Positions 8,445 through 16,638 of a stretch of DNA of 64,000 nucleotides are shown here, in pieces; position 1 is the stretch's first letter; each line of letters starts with the position of its first letter. The DNA is from Salsipaludibacter albus. Its GTDB lineage: Bacteria > Actinomycetota > Nitriliruptoria > Nitriliruptorales > Nitriliruptoraceae. Made by a program: the position numbers and the translations under genes. The notes under the pieces were generated by a model, which was not told where the DNA came from, did no database searches, and saw only the letters and a program-made list of their open reading frames with translations. The stretch lies in NCBI RefSeq assembly GCF_019798055.1, contig NZ_JAHOPH010000010.1, positions 1-64,000 of the forward strand. Reading direction: 5' to 3'.

Positions 8445-10217
8445 ATGGCCGAGAAGGTGACCGGCGGGACCCTGATGGCGCGACTGCTCGCCGCCGAGGG
8501 TGTCGACACGATCTTCGGCATCATCGACGGCAGCTACTTCGGGCTCTACAACAGCCTCGAGGACGAGGGGATCACCCTCTACTCACCCCGCCACGAGTCC
8601 GCGGCGCTGCACATGGCCGGGACCTGGGCCCGCAGCACCAACCGGCTGGGGGTCGCGATGGCCTCCAACGGCCCCGGGGTCGCCAACGCGCTGCCGGGTG
8701 TCGCGGTCGAGAACGGCGAGGGCAACCGGATCCTGCTGGTCACGTCCTCGCGGCGGGTCGGGATCACCCATCCGGACCGCGGTGGCACCTACCAGTACTT
8801 CGACCAGACCGGGGTCACCCGTCCGATGACGAAGTGGTCGGCCCGGGTCGAGGCGGTCGGACGTGTGCCCGAGCTGCTCAGGCGCGCGCTGCGGGTCTCG
8901 TGGCAGGGCCGCCCGGGCGTGGTCCACCTCGACGTCCCCGAGTCGATCCTCAACGGGCCGGCCGAGATCGACGAGGCACAGGTGTGGCCGGCCGATCGCT
9001 ACCGGCGCACGAGCCGGCTCGTGCCGGCCCAGACCGACGTCCGCCGGGCGGCCAGGATGCTGGTCGATGCCCGACTGCCACTGGTGCACGCCGGCTCCGG
9101 GGTGCTCCACAGCGGGGCCGAGGAGTCGCTGGCGCGGCTGGCGACCCTCCTCGACGCCCCGGTGACGACCTCGTGGGGTGCACGTGGTGCCCTGCCCGAG
9201 TCCGACCCGCACGCCATCCCGATGACCCATCCGACCGTGGTGGACGACGTGCGCAACGACGCCGACGTGGCGCTGGTCGTGGGGTCACGGCTGGGCGAGA
9301 CCGACTGGTGGGGACGCCCGCCGAACTGGGCGCCGCCGGCCGACCAGCGACTGGTCCAGGTCGACGTCGACGAGCACAGCCTCGGGCTGAACCGGCCCGC
9401 CGACGTGGCGATGCTGGCGGACGCGCGCGAGGCGCTGGACGCGATCGCCGACGCCGTCGAGGCACTCGGGCGACGCGACACCACCGCGCGTCGACACATG
9501 ATCACCGACTTCCAGTCCGCGATCCGGCGCGAGCGGGACAAGCTCGCGAAGCCGTTGGAGCGCGAGGACGCGTCGCCGGTCCACCCGGCCAGGGTCCCGG
9601 CCGCCGCGCAGGACGCCATGCCGGAGGACACCGTCTGGGTGTTCGACGGGGGCAACACCGCCGTGTGGGCGAACTTCTACCACCGCGCCCTCGTGCCACG
9701 CTCGCTGCACGCCACGTTCAAGTTCGGGATGCTCGGCGCGGGCATGGGCCAGTCCCTGGGCGCAGCGGTCGCCCACCCGGGCCGACGTGTGTGCTGCATC
9801 ATCGGCGACGGCGCCTTCGGGATGCACCCCACCGAGGTCGAGACGGCCGTGCGACACGGCCTGCCGATCGTGTTCGTGGTGATGGCCGACGGCGCCTGGG
9901 GCATGGTCAAAATGAGCCAGCAGGTCGCGCGCAGCCCGGTCCGGTCCGTCGCGCGCAAGCTGCTGCGCAACGAGTCGCTGCCCGAGGAGGAGTTCGTCGG
10001 CACCGACTTCTCGCCCGTGCGCTACGACCGCCTGGCCGAGGCGATGGGCGCCGACGGGTTCTTCGTCGACCATTCTCGCGACCTGTTGCCCGCGCTGCGC
10101 GAGGCTGCGGCGCTGGACGGTCCCTCGGTCGTGCACGTGCAGGTCGACCGCGTCGAGCACCTGTGGGCACCCGAGCTGCGCACCTTCAAGCGCATGCACG
10201 AGGAGCCGGGCGGGTGA
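8445..10217 (+). CDS. Thiamine-pyrophosphate-dependent enzyme (acetolactate synthase large-subunit-like)
   Basis: Three-domain TPP enzyme of 590 residues with an N-terminal PYR domain, central nucleotide-fold domain and C-terminal PP domain. Glu51 in SPRHESAALHMA is the TPP N1'-activating glutamate. GDGAFGM (about residues 450-456) begins the metal/diphosphate motif, which ends in MADGAWG where many relatives have two Asn. The family includes acetolactate synthase, glyoxylate carboligase, oxalyl-CoA decarboxylase and others; the central domain does not look like a canonical IlvB with its regulatory partner, and no ilvN is nearby. ATG 8445 has GGAG 8 nt upstream. The stop overlaps the GTG of the next gene (GTGA), indicating coupled synthesis with an SDR epimerase. 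The substrate is unknown. Confidence 0.9.
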   Translation: MAEKVTGGTLMARLLAAEGVDTIFGIIDGSYFGLYNSLEDEGITLYSPRHESAALHMAGTWARSTNRLGVAMASNGPGVANALPGVAVENGEGNRILLVTSSRRVGITHPDRGGTYQYFDQTGVTRPMTKWSARVEAVGRVPELLRRALRVSWQGRPGVVHLDVPESILNGPAEIDEAQVWPADRYRRTSRLVPAQTDVRRAARMLVDARLPLVHAGSGVLHSGAEESLARLATLLDAPVTTSWGARGALPESDPHAIPMTHPTVVDDVRNDADVALVVGSRLGETDWWGRPPNWAPPADQRLVQVDVDEHSLGLNRPADVAMLADAREALDAIADAVEALGRRDTTARRHMITDFQSAIRRERDKLAKPLEREDASPVHPARVPAAAQDAMPEDTVWVFDGGNTAVWANFYHRALVPRSLHATFKFGMLGAGMGQSLGAAVAHPGRRVCCIIGDGAFGMHPTEVETAVRHGLPIVFVVMADGAWGMVKMSQQVARSPVRSVARKLLRNESLPEEEFVGTDFSPVRYDRLAEAMGADGFFVDHSRDLLPALREAAALDGPSVVHVQVDRVEHLWAPELRTFKRMHEEPGG

Positions 10218-12004
10218 GCGACGACGAGCTGTTCAGCAACCACCCGGCCAACGCGCGTGACGACGCCCCCGAGGACACGGCCGAGCCCGAGGAAGGCCCC
10301 GGGGAGGCCGACGACGGTGAGGTCGCCGACGAGCCGGTCCCGTCGGTCCCGCCCGAGCTGCCCGACGAGCCCGTCACCCCCGACGATCCGGGCCCGGTCG
10401 AGGTGCCCGACGACCCGCTCCCGCCGGAGGTTCCGGACGAGCCGCTCCCGCCGGAGGTTCCGGACGAGCCGGTCCCGCCGGAGGTTCCGGACGAGCCGCT
10501 CCCGCCGGAGGTTCCGGACGAGCCGGTCCCGTCGGAGGTTCCGGAGGAGCCGGTCCCGTCGGAGGTTCCGGACGAGCCGGTCCCGTCGGAGGTTCCGGAC
10601 GAGCCGGTCCCGTCGGAGGTTCCGGAGGAGCCGGTCCCGTCGGAGGTTCCGGAGGAGCCGGTCCCGTCGGAGGTTCCGGACGAGCCGGTCCCGCCGGAGG
10701 TTCCGGACGAGCCGGTCCCGCCCGAGGTGCCCGACGACCCGGACGACGAGCCGACCTGGTACGACGCCGTCGCGCAGGGCCTGGCCGACCCAGCGCCGAC
10801 CGTGGTCGACGACGGGGACGCGCCGGACGTCGAGGACGCCGACGACGAGCTCGTCGAGGAGGACCGGGACGCCCACGAGCCCGAGGGGGACATTGCCCAC
10901 CTCGACGACGGCGGTGACCTCGACGACGTGGCTGATGGCGGTGATGCCGGGACGGTCGACGGCGACGCGTCGCAGGTCGTCTCGACCGCGACGTCACCCG
11001 GCGAGGACGACCTCGACGTCGCACCCGGCGAGGCCCCTGCCCCCACGCGCGGGTCCCCGGGCCCGGTCGTGGTCGTCACCGGCGGCAGCGGCCACATCGG
11101 CAGCCTGGTCGTGGACGCCCTGGTCCGTGATGCGCGGGTCGGCCAGGTCGTGGCCGTGGACCGACGTGCCCCGTCCGTCCCGCGTCCGCGTGTCGTCGAG
11201 GTCACCGCGGACCTCGACGCGGTCGACCTCCCCGACCTCTTCGCCTCCCACGAGGTGGCGGTCGTGGTCCACCTGGCGGCGATCCTGGACCCGCCGTCGG
11301 ACATGGATGATGACGTGCTGCACGACCTCGAGGTCGGCGGCACCCAGCGGGTGGTGGACGCGGCCGTCGCCGCCGGCGTGACCCACCTGACCGTGGCGAG
11401 CTCCGGTGCGGCCTACGGCTACCACCAGTCCAACCGTGGCCGCCGACTGACCGAGGACGACCCGCTCCGCGGTCATCCCGACCACGCCTACGCCCGGCAC
11501 AAGGCCGAGGTCGAGCAGCTCCTCGCCACGGCGCGCCGCCTGCACCCCGAGCTCGGCCAGCTGGTGCTGCGGCTGTCGACGGTGCTCGGCCCGGCCACCG
11601 CCAACCCGGTGACCCGCCTGTTCCGCGCACCGGTCGTGCTCACCCTCCGGGACAGCCCGGTCCCGTTCTCGTTCGTCTGGGACGCCGACGTGGCCAGCGT
11701 CGTGACCACCGGGGTCGTCGAGCGACGCACCGGGATCTACAACGTGGCCGGGGACGGCGTCGTCACGATGCGCGAGGTCGCCGAGCTGTCGGGCAAGCGG
11801 GCCGTCGCCGTGCCCTCGGGCTGGGTCGAGCGCGGCCTGGGACTGTTGGCACGGCGAGATCTCGCACCGTTCGGGCCGGAGCAGGTCGACTTCCTCCGGC
11901 ACCGGCCGGTGCTGGCCAACGATCGCCTCCACCGTGACTTCCCGGGTGCGCTGACCAAGTCGTCGCGCGAGGCCTTCCTCGCCTGGGTCGCCCAGGATCG
12001 CTGA
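10214..12004 (+). CDS. SDR/NAD-dependent epimerase-dehydratase with repetitive acidic N-terminal extension
   Basis: A 596-residue protein in two parts. Residues 1 to about 285 are low-complexity, rich in Asp, Glu, Pro and Val, with at least 12 nonapeptides of the form EVPDEPVPS (residues 63-170), and should be disordered. Residues from about 288 form an extended-SDR domain: Rossmann motif TGGSGHIG, acidic residue in VAVDRRAP after strand 2 (NAD-type), HLAAILD, catalytic Ser in ASSGAAYG, YARHK (YxxxK), and RLSTVLGP. The product is probably an NAD-dependent nucleotide-sugar epimerase/dehydratase-like oxidoreductase; the substrate is not deducible. GTG start overlaps the TPP gene stop by 4 nt. 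An N-terminal tail of this kind is unusual for the family. Confidence 0.88.
   Translation: MSDDELFSNHPANARDDAPEDTAEPEEGPGEADDGEVADEPVPSVPPELPDEPVTPDDPGPVEVPDDPLPPEVPDEPLPPEVPDEPVPPEVPDEPLPPEVPDEPVPSEVPEEPVPSEVPDEPVPSEVPDEPVPSEVPEEPVPSEVPEEPVPSEVPDEPVPPEVPDEPVPPEVPDDPDDEPTWYDAVAQGLADPAPTVVDDGDAPDVEDADDELVEEDRDAHEPEGDIAHLDDGGDLDDVADGGDAGTVDGDASQVVSTATSPGEDDLDVAPGEAPAPTRGSPGPVVVVTGGSGHIGSLVVDALVRDARVGQVVAVDRRAPSVPRPRVVEVTADLDAVDLPDLFASHEVAVVVHLAAILDPPSDMDDDVLHDLEVGGTQRVVDAAVAAGVTHLTVASSGAAYGYHQSNRGRRLTEDDPLRGHPDHAYARHKAEVEQLLATARRLHPELGQLVLRLSTVLGPATANPVTRLFRAPVVLTLRDSPVPFSFVWDADVASVVTTGVVERRTGIYNVAGDGVVTMREVAELSGKRAVAVPSGWVERGLGLLARRDLAPFGPEQVDFLRHRPVLANDRLHRDFPGALTKSSREAFLAWVAQDR
10400..10723 (+). 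repeat. Twelve 27-bp in-frame tandem repeats inside the epimerase gene
   Basis: Twelve head-to-tail 27-bp units encode nonapeptides EVP(D/E)(E/D)P(V/L)P(S/P), followed by a degenerate thirteenth unit (10724-10750). Neighbouring units differ by single bases, so the array is recent and likely to vary in copy number between strains. The reverse strand is also free of stops here, which produces spurious Gly/Thr/Ser- or Arg-rich antisense frames. Confidence 0.95.
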
Positions 12005-12018
12005 CCGGGCCCGGGAGG

Positions 12019-12049
12019 GTCGCCCACGGCCAGCCTGGCCGTGGGCGAC
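12019..12049. terminator. Bidirectional hairpin between convergent genes
   Basis: A perfect 13-bp stem (GTCGCCCACGGCC and its complement) with a 5-nt loop, exactly between the epimerase stop (12004) and the histidine kinase stop (12061). No T tract follows on either side, as is common in GC-rich actinobacteria. A shared transcription terminator is the simplest reading. Confidence 0.8.
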
Positions 12050-12060
12050 GACGCGGCCCG

Positions 12061-13518
12061 TCAGCCGTCGGGCGCGGTGTGGGCGGGCGTGGGCGCGTCT
12101 TCCAGCAGGGGGAGCGTGAGGCGGAATCGTGCGCCCCCGCCGGGTGCGGCCAGCGCCTCGACGTGCCCCCCGTGCAGGGTCGCCGCCTGGGACACGATCG
12201 CCAGCCCCAGGCCGGAGCCCGGCGCGTCGCGGGTCTCGGGGGCGCGGTGGAACCGGTCGAACACCCGCAGGCGATGCTCGGGAGCCACGCCCGGGCCGTG
12301 GTCGTCGACCGTCACCACGGCCGTGTCCGTGTCGGTGCGGACCGCGACCTCGATGGGTCCGGTCCGGCCGTACTTGACGGCGTTGTCCATCAGGTTGCGC
12401 ACCGCCCGGGACAGCGAGTCCTCGTCGCCCGACACCACCGCGGGCACCGTCGAGACCTGCAGGGGCCGGTCTGCGGGGGCGAACCGACCCACGCTGTCGG
12501 CGACGTCGGCCACGAGCTCGTCGATCCGGACCGGTCGGAGGAGCAGGTCGGCACGGGCGTCCCTGGTCAGCGAGACGAGCGAGTCGATCAGGGTGCCGAA
12601 CTCCTCCAGCTGGGTCCGGACGTCACGCAGCAGGTCTCGCCGGTCGTCGGGGTCGAGACGCTCGAAGGCGTCCAGCACCTCGATGTTGGTGCGCAGGCTC
12701 GTCAGCGGCGTGCGCAGCTCGTGCGACGCGTCGGCCACCAGCCGGGTCTGGGAGTCCTGGATGCGTTCCAGCGCGGCGAGCATCGCGTTGAAGGTCCGTG
12801 CCAGCTGGGCGACCTCGTCGTCGCCCTCCACGGCCAGTCGTCGGCTGAGGTCACCGGTGGAGCGCACGTCCTCGGCCACCGTCGTGAGCTCGTGGACTGG
12901 CCGCACCATCCGGCGTCCCAACGCCAGGCCGGCCGCGCCGGCCAGCACGGTGCCGAGCAGTCCGCCGAAGACCAGCAGGGTGCGCAGCCGGGCCAGCGAG
13001 GCCACGACGTCGGTCATCGGCACGGCGACCTGCACCGCGCCGACGTCGGCGATCTGGAACAGTGCCGGACTGGCGACGGTCAGGATCCGCATCGGGATCA
13101 GGTCGTCGCCGCCGTCGCGGATCTCGGCAGTCTCGACGTGCTCCGCCGGCGACTGGCCGGTCGCCACGGCGCGCGCCTGGTCCGAGACCGGCAGCCGCGG
13201 GATCCCGTCGGTCGCCCGGGTCACCTCCCCGTCGCCCGACAGCACCTGGACCAGTCCGGCCCGCCCGCCGAAGGGGTCCTGGCGCGGGCCCCCGCGCGGG
13301 GTGACGTTCGTGACCTCCTGGGCGATGCCCTCGAGGGTGCGGTCGAGCTCGTCGTGGAGGGTCCGGGCGGTGACGAGGTAGACCAGGATCGAGGTGACGA
13401 CGATCGCGATGACCACGGCGCCGCCCGCAGCCAGGCCGACCCGACCCGACAGGCCCAGGCCACGCCGCCGCGTCGGCACGGGTGGTGCCGGCGGCGGGGG
13501 CCGGACGTCGGTGGGCAT
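12061..13518 (-). CDS. Sensor histidine kinase (MprB-like, OmpR-system partner)
   Basis: Membrane sensor kinase of 485 residues. Transmembrane helices at about 27-49 and 179-200 bracket a 130-residue extracytoplasmic sensor domain. Then come HAMP (about 201-253), HisKA with phospho-accepting His266 in DASHELRTPL, and HATPase_c with the N box NLMDNAVKYG, G1 DHGPGV and G2 GSGLGLAIV. ATG 13518 is chosen over an upstream in-frame GTG (13623), because GAGGAA lies about 8 nt upstream and it avoids overlap with the regulator gene. It follows its cognate response regulator by 67 nt. The general plan recalls mycobacterial MprB, but the stimulus cannot be told. Confidence 0.95.
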   Translation of the reverse strand: MPTDVRPPPPAPPVPTRRRGLGLSGRVGLAAGGAVVIAIVVTSILVYLVTARTLHDELDRTLEGIAQEVTNVTPRGGPRQDPFGGRAGLVQVLSGDGEVTRATDGIPRLPVSDQARAVATGQSPAEHVETAEIRDGGDDLIPMRILTVASPALFQIADVGAVQVAVPMTDVVASLARLRTLLVFGGLLGTVLAGAAGLALGRRMVRPVHELTTVAEDVRSTGDLSRRLAVEGDDEVAQLARTFNAMLAALERIQDSQTRLVADASHELRTPLTSLRTNIEVLDAFERLDPDDRRDLLRDVRTQLEEFGTLIDSLVSLTRDARADLLLRPVRIDELVADVADSVGRFAPADRPLQVSTVPAVVSGDEDSLSRAVRNLMDNAVKYGRTGPIEVAVRTDTDTAVVTVDDHGPGVAPEHRLRVFDRFHRAPETRDAPGSGLGLAIVSQAATLHGGHVEALAAPGGGARFRLTLPLLEDAPTPAHTAPDG

Positions 13519-13585
13519 CGTGGTTCCTCGCGACGACCCGGGGGCGGGTCGCGGTGGTGCCGGCCCGCGGGCCGTGGGGGACGGG

Positions 13586-14335
13586 TCAGTCGGTGGGCTC
13601 GTCGAGGCGGTAACCGAACCCACGCACGGTCTGCAGCAGGCGCGGCTCGCCCGCGGCCTCCAGCTTGCGTCGCAGGTAGCCGACGTACACCTCGACGTTG
13701 TTGCTGGTCTGCAGGTCGCTGCCCCAGACCAGCTCGCCGAGGACCTCGCGGGTCAGCACGCGCCGGGGGTTGTCCATGAATGCGGCCAGCAGGTCGTACT
13801 CGGTGCGGGTGAGGTCGATGTCGCGGCCCGCGCGGTGGGCTCGGAAGGTCGCGTGGTCGAGCACCAGGTCGTGGAAGTGCTGGCGCTCGACGTCGGCCGG
13901 CTGGTCGCCCCGGCGACGCAGCAGGGCGCGCAGGCGGGCCAGCAACTCGTCCAGGGCGAACGGCTTGGGCAGGTAGTCGTCGGCGCCGGCGTCCAGGCCG
14001 GCCACCCGGTCCTCGACGCCGTCACGGGCGGTCAGCATGAGGATCGGGACGTCGTCGCCGTCCTGGCGGAGTCGGCGGGCGACGCCGGTGCCCTCGATGC
14101 CGGGCATCGCGACGTCGAGCACGACCACGTCGACGTCGCCCGTGCCGACCGCTGCCAGTGCCTCGAGGCCGTCGGCCGCCAGGCTGACCCGGTAGTCGTG
14201 CAGGCGCAGGGCCCGGGACAGGGACTCGCGCACGGCCCGCTCGTCGTCGACGACCAGGACGTGCGGGAGCTCGTCGGGGCTGGTGGATGCGGGGGCCATG
14301 GCGTGGTCCGTGGAAGCCGGGGTCGAGGGAGGCAT
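13586..14335 (-). CDS. OmpR/PhoB-family response regulator (MprA-like)
   Basis: DNA-binding response regulator of 249 residues. The receiver domain (about 24-140) has acidic pocket VVDDE, phospho-acceptor Asp74 (VVLDVAMPG), the conserved Thr in MLTARDG and Lys in LPKPF. The winged-helix Trans_reg_C domain ends in [23 protein letters not shown]. The first 20 residues are a non-conserved extension. ATG at 14299 (residue 13) is an alternative start, and neither has a strong SD. It is expected to be phosphorylated by the kinase encoded directly downstream. It lies 57 nt after the glutaredoxin-like gene, so a three-gene operon is possible. Confidence 0.95.
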   Translation of the reverse strand: MPPSTPASTDHAMAPASTSPDELPHVLVVDDERAVRESLSRALRLHDYRVSLAADGLEALAAVGTGDVDVVVLDVAMPGIEGTGVARRLRQDGDDVPILMLTARDGVEDRVAGLDAGADDYLPKPFALDELLARLRALLRRRGDQPADVERQHFHDLVLDHATFRAHRAGRDIDLTRTEYDLLAAFMDNPRRVLTREVLGELVWGSDLQTSNNVEVYVGYLRRKLEAAGEPRLLQTVRGFGYRLDEPTD

Positions 14336-14392
14336 GGGGGATGCCGTGCGTCGACCCCCATGATGGCCGGTCGCCCTGAGAGGCGCCTGAGT

Positions 14393-14848
14393 TCACCCGG
14401 CGGGGGCATGCTCGAGCAGGGCAGCCCGCACCCGGCCGGGCGGCGGGTTGGTGACGGGCCGGCCGTCGATGACGACCGTCGGCACGGTCTCGTTGCCGTC
14501 GTTGACGGCACGGACGAACGCCGAGGCGTCCGGGTCGTCCCACACGTCGACCCACGTCGGCTGCGGTCGGTGGCCGAGCAGTGCGAGCCGCAGGCGCAGG
14601 CACCACGAGCACCCCGGCCGGGCGTAGACGACGACCGACCGCTGGTCGGCCGGCAGCGCGTCGACCTCTGCCTGGGTGAGGGTGGTGCGATCACCGACGG
14701 GGCAGGCCCACAGCCCGGCGGCGGCGTACAGCACCGGCACGACCACGCCCCACAGCACCGGTCCGCCCCGTCCCACCCACGCCATCGCGACGGCGAGGCC
14801 GAACAGGACGATCCCGTTGGTCCAGCGGGCGCGCACGGAACGACTCAT
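14393..14848 (-). CDS. Membrane-anchored glutaredoxin/mycoredoxin-like protein
   Basis: A 151-residue protein with two N-terminal membrane helices (about 10-26 and 29-47) and a C-terminal thioredoxin-fold domain. That domain has a redox CSWC motif in VVVYARPGCSWC (about 72-83), the cis-proline motif TVPTVVI and a C-terminal glycine-rich stretch. It should carry out dithiol-disulfide or mycothiol-mixed-disulfide exchange at the membrane face. Similar short glutaredoxins with membrane anchors occur in actinobacteria, but the specific partner is unknown. It is transcribed toward the two-component genes. Confidence 0.87.
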   Translation of the reverse strand: MSRSVRARWTNGIVLFGLAVAMAWVGRGGPVLWGVVVPVLYAAAGLWACPVGDRTTLTQAEVDALPADQRSVVVYARPGCSWCLRLRLALLGHRPQPTWVDVWDDPDASAFVRAVNDGNETVPTVVIDGRPVTNPPPGRVRAALLEHAPAG

Positions 14849-14934
14849 CGGGACAGGCTCACGGGTTCGCGGTCACCCCGAGGGTAGGACCCTCGCCCTC
14901 CCGGCCCTCGCCAGCACCTCCGACTGCTCCACCA

Positions 14935-14997
14935 CGCGATGTGGGTTCCGTGCACCGACGTGAGTTCGTGGCGAGGAGGCGAACAACCCACATCGCG
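14935..14997. repeat. 63-bp palindromic element with nested hairpin
   Basis: Outer arms are a perfect 13-bp inverted repeat (CGCGATGTGGGTT at 14935-14947 and its complement at 14985-14997). Inside, GTTCG and CGAAC (14964-14984) can form a second stem. It lies between yceI and the glutaredoxin-like gene, both on the minus strand. The design (about 50-60 bp, nested stems) recalls the 50-bp elements at 45979, 49295 and 53829, but the sequence differs. It may be a REP-like element or terminator. Confidence 0.75.
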
Positions 14998-15015
14998 ATG
15001 GCGAAGTCACATCGG

Positions 15016-15096
15016 GTGGGGTCATCGGCCGAGCTATCGGGCGTGGGGTCATCGGCCGAGCTGTCGGGCGTGGGGTCATCGGCCGAGCGGTCGGGC
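15016..15096. repeat. Three 27-bp direct repeats downstream of yceI
   Basis: Three tandem 27-bp units beginning GTGGGGTCATCGGCCGAGC, nearly identical (two variable positions). They abut the yceI stop codon. On the minus strand they are open as a nonapeptide repeat (TARPMTPRP-like) in a 77-codon frame that starts with a GTG overlapping the yceI stop (GTGA). I regard this frame as probably not a gene, but note the coupling. Confidence 0.9.
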
Positions 15097-15102
15097 GGAG
15101 GG

Positions 15103-15975
15103 TCACTCGATGGCCGTGGTCTCGCCGGGTTGGAGGTAGAGCTGCAGCTCGACGGTGGCGGTGTCGGCCACGCTGACGACGATCGGGGCGGACGGGGTGT
15201 CGATGCCCCAGTCGGCCAGGGCGACGTCGAAGGAGCCGGTGACCACCAGCAGTTCGGCCTCGGTCAGCGCGGCCTGCAGCGGGATGTCGACCGGGTTGGT
15301 CTCGCCCGCGATGGTCAAGTCACCCGTGACGGTGACCTCCACGACCTCGCCCACCGGGGGCACGGCGTCCAGCTCGGCCGGGTCGGTCTGCACGAAGGTG
15401 GCCTCGGGGAACTCGGCGGCCTCGACCGCACCCAGCATCGCCCGCGTGCGCTGGCCACGATCGGTGGTCAGCTGGCCGAGGTCGGCGGTGAACTCGCCGG
15501 ACGTGATGGTGGTGTCGTCAAGGACGAAGCGACCGGTGACGGCGGGCGTGCGCCCGACCGCCGTGGTGGCGCCGATGTTGCTGAGCTCCTCGTCGATCCG
15601 GAAGCCCACGAAGGTCCCGGCCGCGCTCGCGAAGTCGTAGGCGACCGCGTCGGTGGTGACGTCCCAGGCCTGGCCGGTCGCTGCCGGAGCCGCCGTCGGC
15701 GAGGCGGAGGGCTCGGGCGACGGGTCGGCGGTCGGGGTCGGGGAGGTGGTGGGGCTGGCCGACGGCGTCGGGCTGGGCGTGGGGGTGGGCGCGACGCTGG
15801 GCGTCGCCGTGGGCGAGGCCGTGGCCGCACCGAGTGCGTTGTCGATGTCGACGGTGGCCGCCTCCGGGCGGGTGAACCACCACACGGCCGCAGCGATGCC
15901 GGCCACCAGGACGACCCCCACCACGATCAGGACGGTGCGGCGGGTCGTGCTCGGAGCGGGGTCGGTACTGGCCAT
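15103..15975 (-). CDS. Membrane-anchored YceI-family lipid-binding protein
   Basis: YceI proteins form an extended lipocalin-like barrel that binds polyisoprenoids or other amphipathic molecules outside the membrane. The 290-residue product has a cytoplasmic N-tail, one membrane helix (about 14-33), a Ser/Thr/Pro/Ala-rich linker (about 50-100) that would span the cell wall, and a YceI domain from about 103. The domain includes VGFRIDEELSNIGATTAVGRTPAVTG, a TSGEFTADLGQLTTD region and EFPEATFVQT. No catalytic residues are expected. It is transcribed away from MOSC with a 96-nt gap. Confidence 0.92.
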   Translation of the reverse strand: MASTDPAPSTTRRTVLIVVGVVLVAGIAAAVWWFTRPEAATVDIDNALGAATASPTATPSVAPTPTPSPTPSASPTTSPTPTADPSPEPSASPTAAPAATGQAWDVTTDAVAYDFASAAGTFVGFRIDEELSNIGATTAVGRTPAVTGRFVLDDTTITSGEFTADLGQLTTDRGQRTRAMLGAVEAAEFPEATFVQTDPAELDAVPPVGEVVEVTVTGDLTIAGETNPVDIPLQAALTEAELLVVTGSFDVALADWGIDTPSAPIVVSVADTATVELQLYLQPGETTAIE

Positions 15976-16071
15976 CGCGATTCCTCGGTTGCAGTGGTCG
16001 TTCGTCGTGGCGGTCGTGTCGGATTGGCCGTCAGCCTGCCCGGCGTGCCTGAGGACTGCCTGAGCCGGTCG

Positions 16072-16572
16072 TCACGACGACTCGTCCGGCGGCACGACGT
16101 GGACGACGGCACCGACGGCGATCTCGCCGTCGGTGAGCACCCGCGCGGTCATGCCGCCGTGGCCACGCATCGCCTGGAACCCGCCCGGCCCCAGTGCCTC
16201 CTCCATCCGTGAGCACGGATGGCACGGACCGGTCACCTCCAGCACCGCGTCGCCGATCCGCAGTCGGCGACCCCGGACCGCCGACAGGTTCACGCCGGCG
16301 ACGACCAGGTTGCGACGCAGGTCGACCGGCGTGACGGACTCGACGCCGGCCAGGGAGGCGATGACCGGCAGGTGCTCGGCCTGGACCAGCGTGACCTGGC
16401 GGGACGAGCCGGGCGCGCGACGGGCATGGCGGTCGTCGGCCAGCCCTCGTCCGGCGAGCGCGCGGGAGGACGCCACGGTCCGGGCGGGGACGCGGCGGTC
16501 GGGGCGGACGACCACGGCCCGAACCTCGCCAGTGGCGTGATGGGTGGTGACGAGGTCACGGGTGCTGCGCAC
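16072..16572 (-). CDS. MOSC-domain protein
   Basis: A 166-residue single-domain MOSC protein, a fold that handles molybdenum-cofactor-bound sulfur, related to YiiM and the C-terminal domain of MOCOS. Visible family features are the QVTLVQAEHLPVI segment, LRRNLVVAGVNLSAVRGRRLRIGDAVLEV, and the conserved cysteine region GPCHPCSRME (about 114-123), followed by GHGGMTARVLTDGEIAVGA. It is likely a sulfur-carrier or molybdenum-dependent detoxification accessory factor; the substrate is unknown. It is separated from the MFS gene by 66 nt, on the same strand. Confidence 0.92.
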   Translation of the reverse strand: MRSTRDLVTTHHATGEVRAVVVRPDRRVPARTVASSRALAGRGLADDRHARRAPGSSRQVTLVQAEHLPVIASLAGVESVTPVDLRRNLVVAGVNLSAVRGRRLRIGDAVLEVTGPCHPCSRMEEALGPGGFQAMRGHGGMTARVLTDGEIAVGAVVHVVPPDESS

Positions 16573-16638
16573 GGGCGGTGTCTCCGACGGTTCGCGCCGG
16601 ACCCTACCCCCTGGCTGCCGACCCCATCCGGCCCGACC

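Noticed and set aside
8834-10213. Upstream extension of the epimerase frame
   Set aside because: It overlaps the TPP-enzyme gene in another frame and is Arg/Gly/Pro-rich; the GTGA overlap at 10214 gives a natural start.
10400-10723. CRISPR-like array
   Set aside because: Units are directly adjacent without spacers and encode in-frame peptides; no cas genes.
10022-11343. Long antisense frames over the 27-bp repeats (GTSGGTGSS-type and VRNLRRDRL-type)
   Set aside because: The repeat period is a multiple of three, so all six frames stay open; no start signal or domain supports them.
14873-15106. 77-codon ORF overlapping the yceI stop as a gene
   Set aside because: Most of it is made of the 27-bp repeats and the palindromic element; apart from the GTGA overlap nothing supports translation.
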